DNA from: JAUUSJ01 sp051880475
GTDB taxonomy: Bacteria; Bacillota; Clostridia; Lachnospirales; Lachnospiraceae
Length of the DNA stretch: 59,848 nucleotides
Reading direction: 5' to 3'
Assembly: GCA_051880475.1 (NCBI GenBank)
Contig: JBJEOA010000020.1
Coordinates: 1-59,848 of the forward strand
A program made the translations under genes and the position numbers. Shown in pieces: positions 8,678-17,014 of the stretch (position 1 is its first letter; each line of letters begins with the position of its first letter). The notes beneath the pieces are model-generated. The model saw only the letters and a list, made by a program, of their open reading frames with translations, had not been told where the DNA came from and ran no database searches.

Positions 8678-9754
8678 ATGCAAATGACATTTCGTTGGTA
8701 TGGTGAAGGAAATGACAGTATTACTCCAGAGATGATTAAACAGATTCCAGGTGTTACTGGACTTGTATGGGCGTTACATGGCAAACAAGCTGGTGAAGTA
8801 TGGGAAATAGAAGAAATCGAGGAAGTACGTCGTCAGATTGAAGGTGCTGGTTTTAATATGGATGTAGTGGAAAGTGTGAACGTACATGATGATATTAAAA
8901 TTGGACTTCCTACTCGTGATAAATATATTGAAAATTATAAAACTACGTTGCGTAATTTGTCAAAATTCGGTGTAAAGGTTGTAACTTATAATTTTATGCC
9001 AATTTTTGACTGGACAAGAACAGACTTATTTCATCCTCTAGAAGACGGCTCTACAGCATTATTTTATGAGAAGAATCGAATACAAGAGGATTATAAAGAA
9101 ATGGCAAATTATATTTTAAATAATTTGCATGGAATGACTTTCCCAGGATGGGAGCCTGAGCGAATGGCGAAGTTAGATGAGCTTTTTGAGGCGTATCGTC
9201 CGGTAACAAAAGAAAAATTGTGGGAAAATTTAAAATATTTCTTAGAGGCAATTATGCCTACTTGTCATGAGACAGGAATTAAGATGGCAATTCATCAAGA
9301 TGATCCACCGTGGGATATTTTTGGAATACCACGCTTATTATGTGATAAAGAATCCATTGGGCGTTTTCTTGAGATGGTAGATGATGAATATAATTGTCTT
9401 TGCCTATGTTCTGGTTCACTTGGAGCAAACTGTAAAAATAATGTTGCCGATATTGTTCGTACTTACTGTGACCGTATTGCGTTTGCACATATTCGAAATG
9501 TTCGTCATTATCCAAATGGAGACTTTACAGAGGCTTCTCACCGTGATTGTGACGGAGATACAGGCATTTTGGATATTATGAAGGCATATCATGATTGTGG
9601 TTATACTGGTTATGTACGTCCAGACCATGGACGACATATTTGGGGAGAACAGTGTAGACCAGGATATGGACTTTATGATAGAGCATTAGGAATTATGTAT
9701 CTTTGGGGATGCTGGGATATGCTAGAAAAAACAGAAGGTAAGATAGAAAAATAA
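8678..9754 (+). CDS. uxuA: Mannonate dehydratase
   Basis: Converts D-mannonate to 2-keto-3-deoxy-D-gluconate in hexuronate breakdown; cytoplasmic, metal-dependent. The 358-residue length is typical of bacterial UxuA. Conserved stretches include MTFRWYG at the N-terminus, VVESVNVHDDIK with the family's histidine, MAIHQDDPP, LCSGSLGA, FAHIRNV, and the C-terminal YVRPDHGRHIWGE. These hold the metal-binding Cys and His residues. ATG 8678 is chosen because GCAAAGGAGAAA lies just upstream; an in-frame ATG at 8642 overlaps the preceding hairpin and lacks a binding site. It sits between the transporter and the SDR oxidoreductase, which makes its substrate. Glucuronate isomerase (uxaC) and KDG kinase/aldolase are not in the window. 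Confidence 0.95.
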   Translation: MQMTFRWYGEGNDSITPEMIKQIPGVTGLVWALHGKQAGEVWEIEEIEEVRRQIEGAGFNMDVVESVNVHDDIKIGLPTRDKYIENYKTTLRNLSKFGVKVVTYNFMPIFDWTRTDLFHPLEDGSTALFYEKNRIQEDYKEMANYILNNLHGMTFPGWEPERMAKLDELFEAYRPVTKEKLWENLKYFLEAIMPTCHETGIKMAIHQDDPPWDIFGIPRLLCDKESIGRFLEMVDDEYNCLCLCSGSLGANCKNNVADIVRTYCDRIAFAHIRNVRHYPNGDFTEASHRDCDGDTGILDIMKAYHDCGYTGYVRPDHGRHIWGEQCRPGYGLYDRALGIMYLWGCWDMLEKTEGKIEK

Positions 9755-9776
9755 GGCTTGAAAGGGGACAAAATTT

Positions 9777-10619
9777 ATGAATTTACCATTAAATATAGAT
9801 TTTACAGGAAAAGTAGTAGTAATTACAGGTGCAGGAGGAGTTCTTTGTGGAACTATGGTGAGAGCTTTTGCACAGGCAGGAGCAAAAGTTGCAGCATTGG
9901 ATTTAAATGAGGATGCTGTAAAGGAGCTTGCTAAGGAGTGTAGGGCAGAAGGATTTATTGTCGAGGGATACAAAGCAAATGTATTAGACAATGAAGTGCT
10001 AGAAGAAGTTCATGCACAAATTTTGAAAGATTTTGGACCATGTGATATTTTGGTAAATGGAGCGGGCGGTAATAACCCAAGAGCTACAACAGATAATGAA
10101 TATCAGCATGAGGCAAAAGAAGGACAAAAGACATTTTTTGATTTAGATGCAAGTGGAGTAGACTTTGTATTTAAATTAAATTTCCAGGGAACTTTGATTC
10201 CAACTCAGATTTTTGCTAAAGATATGATAGAAAAAAAATCTGGATGTATCTTAAATATTTCTTCTATGAATGCGTATACTCCATTGACAAAGATTCCAGC
10301 GTATTCTGCTGCAAAGGCTGGTATTTCTAATTTCACACAGTGGCTTGCAACACATTTTGCAGGAACTGGAATTCGCTGTAACGCAATTGCACCTGGCTTT
10401 TTAGTTTCTAATCAAAATAGAGCATTATTATTTAATGAAGATGGAACACCGACTGCACGCTCTAATAAAATTTTAAATGGAACTCCGATGAAACGTTTTG
10501 TAGAAGGAGAAGAGCTTTTAGGTGGAGTATTCTTCTTATGTGACGAAAAAGCAGCCAGTGCGATTACAGGTGTAGTATTACCTATTGATGCGGGATTTGC
10601 CGCTTATTCAGGTGTATAA
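9777..10619 (+). CDS. uxuB: SDR-family D-mannonate oxidoreductase (fructuronate reductase)
   Basis: A 280-residue classical short-chain dehydrogenase. The nucleotide-binding motif TGAGGVLCG lies at about residues 17-25, NGAGG at about 94-98, the catalytic Ser in ISSMNA and the Tyr/Lys pair in YSAAK at about 178-182. It follows uxuA by 22 bp with GAAAGGGG upstream. SDR enzymes next to uxuA in Gram-positive bacteria carry out the NAD(P)H-dependent reduction of D-fructuronate to D-mannonate (the YjmF/UxuB type of Bacillus), unlike the larger long-chain UxuB of enterobacteria. The assignment rests on family plus context; other sugar-acid SDR activities such as gluconate 5-dehydrogenase are possible from sequence alone. 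Confidence 0.85.
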   Translation: MNLPLNIDFTGKVVVITGAGGVLCGTMVRAFAQAGAKVAALDLNEDAVKELAKECRAEGFIVEGYKANVLDNEVLEEVHAQILKDFGPCDILVNGAGGNNPRATTDNEYQHEAKEGQKTFFDLDASGVDFVFKLNFQGTLIPTQIFAKDMIEKKSGCILNISSMNAYTPLTKIPAYSAAKAGISNFTQWLATHFAGTGIRCNAIAPGFLVSNQNRALLFNEDGTPTARSNKILNGTPMKRFVEGEELLGGVFFLCDEKAASAITGVVLPIDAGFAAYSGV

Positions 10620-10699
10620 AAAAGAATATATGATAATGTAAAATTTTAAATAAGCCTTCTTTTTTATTTTTTATAAAAGACTTGAGAATTTTTCTCGGC

Positions 10700-10743
10700 A
10701 AATGGCATTAATCAGTTTGAAATAGCTGGTTGATGTCATTTTG
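10700..10743 (+). terminator. Probable terminator of the uxu operon
   Basis: AAATGGCATTAATCAG (10700-10715) pairs with CTGGTTGATGTCATTTT (10726-10742) using several G-U pairs, followed by the T-rich TGTTGTTTTG. It lies about 80 bp after uxuB. The long stem and imperfect U-tail lower confidence. Confidence 0.5.
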
Positions 10744-10759
10744 TTGTTTTGTATTTGTA

Positions 10760-10792
10760 AAATTGCTCCGCTGCCTAGCAGCGGAGCAATTT
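10760..10792. repeat. REP-like palindrome, copy 1
   Basis: Perfect 15-bp arms AAATTGCTCCGCTGC and GCAGCGGAGCAATTT enclose a 3-nt loop. It lies between the convergent ends of uxuB and aroA. A near-identical hairpin at 31109-31139 differs at two base pairs with compensating changes on both arms. No U-run follows on the plus strand; the minus strand has only a short ATTTT, so it might weakly terminate aroA. Confidence 0.75.
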
Positions 10793-10831
10793 GCAGCCAT
10801 TCACTGGAAAAAATACTTTTTGTCTCAAATA

Positions 10832-12106
10832 TTATTTGATTAGACCAGTTAAATCTTCGTAAAAACTTGGATAAGAAACGGTTACACATTCACTATCCAC
10901 AATTTCTGTCTCTCCATCTGCATTTAACCCAGCAATTGCGAAAGTCATTGCGATGCGGTGGTCGTATTTACAGTGAATAGAAGCACCGTGGAGAGGATGC
11001 CCTCCCTCGATAATCATACCGTCGTCTGTCGGAGTGACTTTTGCACCCATAGCATTTAGATGGTTTGCCATTAGGTCGATGCGGTTTGATTCCTTTACTT
11101 TGAGTTCTTGTGCATCTTTTATGATTGTTTTTCCTTTTGCGAAGCAGGCTAAAAGGGCGATGACAGGAAGTTCATCAATTAAGGTTGGAATAATGCTTCC
11201 CCCAATTTCGGTGGCGTGAAGTTCACTCGTTTTTACAATAAGGTCGGCTGTAGGCTCTTGATCTTTTCGAATATTTTCATAAGTAATATCAGCACCCATT
11301 GCCTCACATACTTTTAGGATGCCGTCCCTTGTCGGATTAATTCCCACATTTTTAATATGGATTTCAGAGTTTGGGGTGATAAGACCTGCTACGATAAAGA
11401 AGGCAGCGGAGGAGATATCTCCAGGCACGATAATATGCTGTGCGGTAAGTTCTGGGTTTGGCAAAATTGTGGCGGTTGTCCCCTCACTTATCACAGTTGC
11501 ACCAAAAGAGCGAAGCATAATTTCTGTGTGATTTCTAGAAAGTTCCGGCTCCGTCACAGAGGTTGGACCGTCTGCGTATAGCCCGGCTAGAAGAACACAA
11601 GATTTCACCTGAGCGGAAGCTACAGGGGAGTTATAGTGAATTGATTTTAGAGGCTTTCCGGTAATTTTAAGTGGAGCACAGTCATTTCCATTTATGCTTT
11701 TAATATCGGCTCCCATCATGGAGAGTGGAGTGATAATTCTTTTCATAGGGCGGGAGTTAAGAGAAGCGTCGCCAGAGAGTATGCAAGGAAAATCTTGTCC
11801 TGCCAAAATACCCGAGATAAGTCTTGTTGTTGTTCCGCTATTTCCGACATCTAAAGTTTCCGTCGGAGCTTTTAGGCCGTGAAGCCCATTTCCGTGAACT
11901 AATATTTTTCCATCTTTTTGTTCAATTTTAACTCCCATTTTTTGGAAACAATGAATGGTGGATAAACAATCAGCACCATTTAAAAATCCTGAAATTTCAG
12001 TTGTTCCTTTGGCGATAGAGCCAAACATAACAGCGCGGTGGCTAATTGATTTATCTCCGGGAACGGTGATCGTTCCTCTAAGTCCAGTCGTTTTTTTAAA
12101 TTTCAT
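10832..12106 (-). CDS. aroA: 5-Enolpyruvylshikimate-3-phosphate synthase
   Basis: Sixth shikimate-pathway step: PEP plus shikimate 3-phosphate to EPSP; cytoplasmic. The length, 424 residues, is usual. Motifs: GDKSISHRA at about residues 18-26 (phosphate and PEP contacts), GNSGTTTRL at about 88-96, RPMKR at about 121-125, and the C-terminal VKESNRI and YDHRIAM stretches. AAAGGA lies upstream of ATG 12106 on the minus strand. It is downstream of tyrA with 71 bp between them, and no promoter is seen in the gap, so both are probably one transcript. Whether it is a class I or II (glyphosate response) enzyme was not determined; GNSGTTTRL rather than GNAGTAMRP is more like the Gram-positive type. 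Confidence 0.97.
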   Translation of the reverse strand: MKFKKTTGLRGTITVPGDKSISHRAVMFGSIAKGTTEISGFLNGADCLSTIHCFQKMGVKIEQKDGKILVHGNGLHGLKAPTETLDVGNSGTTTRLISGILAGQDFPCILSGDASLNSRPMKRIITPLSMMGADIKSINGNDCAPLKITGKPLKSIHYNSPVASAQVKSCVLLAGLYADGPTSVTEPELSRNHTEIMLRSFGATVISEGTTATILPNPELTAQHIIVPGDISSAAFFIVAGLITPNSEIHIKNVGINPTRDGILKVCEAMGADITYENIRKDQEPTADLIVKTSELHATEIGGSIIPTLIDELPVIALLACFAKGKTIIKDAQELKVKESNRIDLMANHLNAMGAKVTPTDDGMIIEGGHPLHGASIHCKYDHRIAMTFAIAGLNADGETEIVDSECVTVSYPSFYEDLTGLIK

Positions 12107-12177
12107 AAATAAAATCCTTTCTTTTCTTTTTCAGTGAAGATTGCGTGATGCTATATATAAGCAATCTGCTTTTTTCT

Positions 12178-13284
12178 TTATTTGCGAATATGAACTTTAT
12201 AATTTCGGTTTGTTAATACGTCGTAAGCTCTTTGTGCAGATTCACCGTCATAGAGAACAATTTTTAGGACGCCCTCTTCGTATTCACGGTTGTGAATAAT
12301 ACCAATATTTTTAATATTAATATTGTGAAGAGCGAGAGAAGTTGTGGTGGATGCCAATGTTCCAGGTTCGTCAGGAATATCTACAAAAATTTCATATGTT
12401 TTTTGCATAAGACCTACTGCATTATCTGGAACAGAATTTCGGTAGGTACTTGATTCTTCAAATAAATCGTAGATAGCACCGTGTTTATTGGCTTCAAGGG
12501 CAATTAAAATATCTTGCATATTTGCAATCATATAGCGAAGAAGTTTTTTTATATTTTCACAGTTAGAAAAGCAAATTTGTTCCCAGACAGTAGGAGAGGA
12601 GGAGGCAATTCTTGTAATATCTTTAAAGCCTCCCGCTGCTAATTGCTTTAATATTCCATCTTCGGTGTCGGTATTTTTTACGAGGCGGACAAGTTCCGCC
12701 GCCACAATATGAGGTACATGGCTGATAGCAGCAGTGAATTCGTCATGTTTTTCTGGTTTTAATAAAATTGTCATTGCGCCAAGCTCTTCAATGAACTGAA
12801 TGAATTCTGTTACTTTTTCTTCTTTTACTTTATTAGATGGAGTAATAAAATAATAAGCATTTTCAATTAAGCGGTCTGTGCAGGCAGAATATCCTGCTTT
12901 TTCTGAGCCAACCATTGGATGTCCGCCGATAAAATACTCTTCTATATCATAGTCTTGTACTGCTCGGTGAATAGGACCTTTTACGCTTCCGACATCTGTT
13001 AAAATACAAGTATCTGATAAGTATGGTTTTAAAATTTTTAAGTATTCTAGATTATAGGCAACTGGAGCACATAAGAAAATATAATTGCAAGTAGAAAACT
13101 CTGCTCCGACTTCATCTACAATTTTGTGTAAAATACCTTCATCATAGGCGGCTTCTAAAGTTTCTCTATTTATATCAAATCCAATTAATTGATAGTTTGG
13201 ATGAACTCGTCGAATAGTTTTGGCAATGGAACCACCGATAAGACCAAGTCCGATAAAACCGATTGTAAAATTATCTGTCGTCAT
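12178..13284 (-). CDS. tyrA: Prephenate dehydrogenase with ACT domain
   Basis: Oxidative decarboxylation of prephenate to 4-hydroxyphenylpyruvate for tyrosine synthesis. 368 residues: Rossmann domain with GLGLIGGS at about 13-20; the family motif LTDVGSVKGPI at about 95-105; GGHPMVGSEKAG at about 119-130 with the catalytic His; ISHVPH near 188-193; then an ACT regulatory domain from about 296 (EIFVDIPDEPGTLA), which in this family commonly mediates tyrosine feedback. AGGAAGG lies just upstream of the start. First gene of the tyrA-aroA unit behind a good minus-strand promoter. No T-box leader was recognised. Confidence 0.95.
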   Translation of the reverse strand: MTTDNFTIGFIGLGLIGGSIAKTIRRVHPNYQLIGFDINRETLEAAYDEGILHKIVDEVGAEFSTCNYIFLCAPVAYNLEYLKILKPYLSDTCILTDVGSVKGPIHRAVQDYDIEEYFIGGHPMVGSEKAGYSACTDRLIENAYYFITPSNKVKEEKVTEFIQFIEELGAMTILLKPEKHDEFTAAISHVPHIVAAELVRLVKNTDTEDGILKQLAAGGFKDITRIASSSPTVWEQICFSNCENIKKLLRYMIANMQDILIALEANKHGAIYDLFEESSTYRNSVPDNAVGLMQKTYEIFVDIPDEPGTLASTTTSLALHNINIKNIGIIHNREYEEGVLKIVLYDGESAQRAYDVLTNRNYKVHIRK

Positions 13285-13339
13285 ATTTTTTCCTTCCTAA
13301 TACTTTTTTTGTATCTAAATTTTATCATTTCCATAAGTT

Positions 13340-13368
13340 ATTTTACCTATTAGAAAGTCTAATGTCAA
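13340..13368 (-). promoter_or_regulatory. tyrA-aroA promoter
   Basis: On the minus strand a perfect -35 TTGACA (13363-13368) is separated by 17 bp from TAAAAT (13340-13345). It lies about 55 bp upstream of tyrA. This is within a gene-free stretch, 13285-13647, that also holds the divergent promoter of the next gene and otherwise shows only AT-rich DNA. Confidence 0.75.
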
Positions 13369-13544
13369 CAAATACTTTAATGATTTAAAGAGCAACATAT
13401 TTAAATTGATAAATAGGAAAAGATTGATTCATCTTATAATGATAAAAAAACAAAGAACCATTTATTAAAAGAAAAATTTTTGTCAAAAAAATGCGATACA
13501 CAAAAAATACACAGAAAAAACATCTAGCAAACTGCCAAAAAGGC

Positions 13545-13573
13545 TTGATATTTTATCGGAATTTTAGTAGAAT
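13545..13573 (+). promoter_or_regulatory. Promoter of the EF-G-like gene
   Basis: TTGATA (13545-13550), 17 bp, TAGAAT (13568-13573). The leader of about 65 nt then carries a G-U-rich possible stem AGTAAGA/ATCTTGCT before the ribosome binding site. The same two hexamers at the same spacing precede gap (47749-47777), suggesting similarly strong constitutive expression. Confidence 0.7.
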
Positions 13574-13647
13574 ATTCATAAGCGTTAAAACTAGTAAGAA
13601 GGTGCGAGGGCTATCTTGCTAGAATACTAGAATTGGAGGAACTATTT

Positions 13648-15735
13648 ATGAATGTATACACATCAGAACAAATTAGAAACGTGGTTTTATTAGGACATGG
13701 CGGCTGTGGAAAGACAGCGTTAGTTGAGAGCATGGCATATGCTACAGGTATGATTAAGCGTTTGAGAACTGTAGCAGAAGGTGGAACCATTAGTGATTAC
13801 GATAAAGAAGAAGTTAAGAGACAGTTTTCTATTCATGCATCTTTGATTCCTATCGAGTATGAGAATGTTAAGATTAATGTGATTGATACTCCAGGATTCT
13901 TTGATTTCTCAGGAGAGGTATATGAGGCACTGAGCGTAGCGGATGCAGCGATTATTGTTATCTCTGGTAAGGCAGGAGTCGAAATCGGAACAGAGAGAGC
14001 ATTTGAGTTCTGTGAAAAATATGATATTCCATGTATGGCATTTATTACTAACGTAGATGACGAGCATGTAAATTGTGGTGCGATTATTGAAGAATTAAAA
14101 GAGAAACACGGAAAGAAAATTGCGCCATTCCATCTTCCACTTAGAGAAGACGGAAAGTTTATGGGATTTGTCAATGTAGTTAAGATGGAAGGTCGTAAAT
14201 ATAAATCAGATGGAACATATGAAGAGTACGAGATTCCAGAAGGAACAGAGGACGAATTAGACCAGTATAGAGAAGAGTTGATGGAAGCTGTTGCTGAGAC
14301 AAGTGAAGAGTTAATGGATAAGTTCTTTGAGGGCGAGCCATTTACAAGAGAAGAAGTATCCGTTGCACTTCGTAATAACGTAATTGACCGTTCTGTTATT
14401 CCTGTTCTTATCGGAGCTCCTGTTAATAATTATGGTGCACAAGCTCTCTTAATTGCAATTGAGAAATATTTCCCATCACCAGTGGCAAAAGCAAGCGTAC
14501 AGTTTACTGGTGTGAATGCAAAGACAAATGAGGAGTATACAGCAAGCTTTGATGATAGTAAACCACTTAGCGCTTATATTTTTAAGACAATTGCAGATCC
14601 ATTCGTAGGTAAGTTCTCCTTAGTGAAGGTTTGTGACGGTGTGTTAAAACCAGATATGACTCTTTATAATACAGATAAAGAGCAGGAGGAAAAAGTTGGT
14701 AAAATTTATGTATTAAAGGGAAAAGACCAGATAGAGGTACCACAGTTACATGCTGGTGATATCGGAGCTATCGCTAAACTTGCAATTTCTAAAACAGGAG
14801 ATACTCTTGCGACAAAGGCAGCACCTATTAAGTATGAGAAAGCTCCTATGCCAACTCCATATACATTTGTTCGTTACGTTGCAAAGACAAAGGGTGATGA
14901 GGATAAGATTTCTTCTGCACTTAAGAAATTAATGGACGAAGATTTAACACTTCGTGAAGTAAATGATAAAGCAAATAGACAGACATTATTATACGGATTA
15001 GGTGATCAGCACTTAGACGTAGTAAAGAGTAAATTATCCGATAGATATAAAGTCGAGATTGAATTAGTTGAGCCTAAGATTGCTTATAAAGAGACGATTC
15101 GTGGCAAAGCAAAGGTTCAAGGAAAATATAAAAAACAGTCTGGTGGACATGGTCAGTACGGTGATGTTCATATGGAGTTTGAGCCATCTGGTGATTTAGA
15201 GACACCTTATGTATTCAAAGAGACAATCTTTGGTGGAGCTGTACCTAAGAACTACTTCCCAGCAGTTGAGAAGGGTATTGCAGAAAGCTGCTTAAAGGGA
15301 CCTTTAGCTGGATATCCGGTTGTAGGTGTTAGCGCTACTTTAGTAGACGGTTCTTATCATCCAGTAGACTCCTCTGAGATGGCATTTAAGATGGCTGCTA
15401 TCACAGCATTTAAGAAAGCTATCATGGATGCAAAACCTGTATTATTAGAGCCAATCGTAGCTTTGAAAGTTGTAGTAGCTGACGCAAACACAGGTGATGT
15501 TATGGGCGATCTTAATAAGAGAAGAGGTCGTGTGCTTGGAATGAATCCAATCGAGGGTGGAAGACAAGAAATTTTAGCTGATATTCCTATGTCAGGACTT
15601 ATGGGATATGCGACAGTTCTTCGTTCTATGACAGGTGGAAGTGGAACATATTCTTATGAATTTAGCCGTTACGAGCAGATGCCAGGCGATGCACAGGCTA
15701 AATTATTAGAAAAGTTACAAAAAGAGGATGATTAA
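13648..15735 (+). CDS. Elongation factor G-like GTPase (FusA2 type)
   Basis: A 695-residue translational GTPase with the EF-G domain plan: G domain with P-loop GHGGCGKTA at about 16-24 and DTPG at about 77-80; domain II about 295-390; domains III-V to the end (GGHGQYGDVHMEFEP, then SSEMAFKMAA). The guanine-specificity motif reads TNVDD rather than canonical NKxD, and the switch I region (AEGGTISDYDKEE) differs from true EF-G. These features mark the EF-G-like paralogue found in clostridia and actinobacteria, not the housekeeping factor in the str operon. No rpsL, rpsG or tuf genes are nearby. ATG 13648 follows TTGGAGGAAC; an in-frame TTG at 13633 overlaps that binding site. Its exact role in translation or recycling is unknown. 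Confidence 0.88.
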   Translation: MNVYTSEQIRNVVLLGHGGCGKTALVESMAYATGMIKRLRTVAEGGTISDYDKEEVKRQFSIHASLIPIEYENVKINVIDTPGFFDFSGEVYEALSVADAAIIVISGKAGVEIGTERAFEFCEKYDIPCMAFITNVDDEHVNCGAIIEELKEKHGKKIAPFHLPLREDGKFMGFVNVVKMEGRKYKSDGTYEEYEIPEGTEDELDQYREELMEAVAETSEELMDKFFEGEPFTREEVSVALRNNVIDRSVIPVLIGAPVNNYGAQALLIAIEKYFPSPVAKASVQFTGVNAKTNEEYTASFDDSKPLSAYIFKTIADPFVGKFSLVKVCDGVLKPDMTLYNTDKEQEEKVGKIYVLKGKDQIEVPQLHAGDIGAIAKLAISKTGDTLATKAAPIKYEKAPMPTPYTFVRYVAKTKGDEDKISSALKKLMDEDLTLREVNDKANRQTLLYGLGDQHLDVVKSKLSDRYKVEIELVEPKIAYKETIRGKAKVQGKYKKQSGGHGQYGDVHMEFEPSGDLETPYVFKETIFGGAVPKNYFPAVEKGIAESCLKGPLAGYPVVGVSATLVDGSYHPVDSSEMAFKMAAITAFKKAIMDAKPVLLEPIVALKVVVADANTGDVMGDLNKRRGRVLGMNPIEGGRQEILADIPMSGLMGYATVLRSMTGGSGTYSYEFSRYEQMPGDAQAKLLEKLQKEDD

Positions 15736-15747
15736 TATAATATAATG

Positions 15748-15801
15748 AAAAGCAGACATAGTTTTATAACTTTTCTAGAAAAAGGCTATGTCTGCTTTTT
15801 T
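15748..15801 (+). terminator. Terminator of the EF-G-like gene
   Basis: AAAGCAGACATAG pairs with CTATGTCTGCTTT across a 24-nt loop, followed by a T6 run. Strong stem and U-tail directly after the stop codon. Confidence 0.88.
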
Positions 15802-15848
15802 CGCCAACAAGTCACTTTTTAAAGAAGGCAAGCTGGGAGGAAGAAAAA

Positions 15849-16385
15849 ATGATAAACAAAGCGATTTTATTTGCGACGAATGCACATGCGGGACAGACAA
15901 GGAAGGGGACAAAGATGCCTTTTATTGTACATCCGATGGAGGTCGGTGTGATTGTATCACATATTACATCCGATGAAGAAATTATAAGTGCAGCTATTTT
16001 ACATGATACAGTGGAAGATTGTCCAGATATTACAATTGAACAAATTAGGGAAGAATTTGGAGAGAAAATAGCGACCTGGGTTTTGGCTGAGAGTGAAGAT
16101 AAGACAAAAACGTGGATGGAGAGAAAACAACATACGATTGAGCATCTAAAGACAGAGTGTAAGGAGGTTCAATATATAGCCCTCGCAGATAAATTGGCGA
16201 ATATCAGATCTATTTTTAGAGACTATAGGCAATTGGGAGATAAATTATGGCAGAGATTTCGTATGAAAGATCCTAAAAAACAAGGTTGGTATTATCGCTC
16301 GCTTATAGAATCGTTAAAAGATTTATCCTCTCTAGATGAGTATCAAGAATATAAATTTTTAGTAGAAGAAGTGTTTGGAAGGTAA
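15849..16385 (+). CDS. HD-domain protein, probable small alarmone hydrolase
   Basis: A 178-residue stand-alone HD-domain protein resembling the hydrolase half of RelA/SpoT (MESH1/SAH type). Visible motifs: AHAGQTRKGTKMPFIVHP near the N-terminus with the first metal histidine, AAILHDTVED with the His-Asp pair and the hydrolase-specific E-D, and LADKLANIRS with the later Asp. Length and lack of synthetase, TGS and ACT domains fit a small alarmone hydrolase that would remove the 3'-pyrophosphate of (p)ppGpp. Another nucleotide phosphohydrolase role is possible. GGGAGGAAG lies upstream of the start. It is a single gene bounded by terminators on both sides, downstream of a translational GTPase, which might be coincidence. 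Confidence 0.82.
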   Translation: MINKAILFATNAHAGQTRKGTKMPFIVHPMEVGVIVSHITSDEEIISAAILHDTVEDCPDITIEQIREEFGEKIATWVLAESEDKTKTWMERKQHTIEHLKTECKEVQYIALADKLANIRSIFRDYRQLGDKLWQRFRMKDPKKQGWYYRSLIESLKDLSSLDEYQEYKFLVEEVFGR

Positions 16386-16387
16386 AT

Positions 16388-16429
16388 AAAAGAGGCTATC
16401 GGAAAATAAATTTTTCGATGGCCTCTTTT
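16388..16429. terminator. Bidirectional terminator
   Basis: AAAAGAGGCTATCGGAAAA pairs with TTTTTCGATGGCCTCTTTT; A-run and T-run flank the stem, so it serves the HD gene on the plus strand and the glyoxalase-fold gene on the minus strand. Confidence 0.9.
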
Positions 16430-16440
16430 GATATAGTGAT

Positions 16441-16815
16441 TTAGTTATAATCTTTTTTTGGAACAATCTCAATCCAATATCCATCTGGATCTTTGATAAA
16501 GTAAATTCCCATGGAAGGATTTTCAAAACAGATACATCCCATCTCTTCATGCTTTTTATGAAATTCTTCGTACTGGTCAGTAACAAAAGCGAGATGGAAT
16601 TCCTCATCTCCTAAATTATAAGGCTCTTTTCTGTCTGCGAGATAAGTAAGCTCTAGGCGAAAAGAAGTAGATTCATCTTTTAAGTATACAATGCGGTAGC
16701 TTCCATCGGCTGCATTTTTTTCACGGTCGATAGTAAGACCGATAGCATCTTTATAAAACTGAATGCTTTTTTCTAAATCCAAAACATTAAAATTAAAGTG
16801 ATTGAAATAAATCAT
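16441..16815 (-). CDS. VOC-family glyoxalase I-like protein
   Basis: A 124-residue vicinal-oxygen-chelate protein with two beta-alpha-beta-beta-beta units. The four metal ligands of glyoxalase I align: His6 (FNHFN), Glu55 (RLELTY), His74 (EFHLAF) and Glu116 (YWIEIV). This supports lactoylglutathione lyase-like chemistry, detoxifying methylglyoxal adducts, although in bacteria without glutathione the thiol partner would differ. The start at 16815 has a strong GAGGAGG upstream on the minus strand. It is a single gene with its own shared terminator. Other VOC activities such as antibiotic-binding cannot be excluded. Confidence 0.85.
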   Translation of the reverse strand: MIYFNHFNFNVLDLEKSIQFYKDAIGLTIDREKNAADGSYRIVYLKDESTSFRLELTYLADRKEPYNLGDEEFHLAFVTDQYEEFHKKHEEMGCICFENPSMGIYFIKDPDGYWIEIVPKKDYN

Positions 16816-16925
16816 AAAAGTTACCTCCTCTTTGAAATCTTAAATTTAGTATCCTATACAAAAAGAAATTTGTCAATTATTACTGGAAAAATTTTCTTAA
16901 AATTTTCTTGCAATTTTCCAAAACT

Positions 16926-16954
16926 CTTTACAAGAAAATAGAAATTTTATATAC
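16926..16954 (+). promoter_or_regulatory. Promoter of the L,D-transpeptidase gene
   Basis: TTTACA (16926-16931), 17 bp, TATACT (16949-16954), about 60 bp upstream of the start codon. Confidence 0.6.
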
Positions 16955-17014
16955 TAAACATATGAAAATAGTAAAATAAAGTATTCTATTATTAGGAATG
17001 AGAGGAGTAGAAAT

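Noticed and set aside
13285..13339. T-box or aromatic-amino-acid attenuator before tyrA
   Set aside because: The minus-strand leader is only about 50 nt and holds no T-box sequence, leader peptide or terminator stem.
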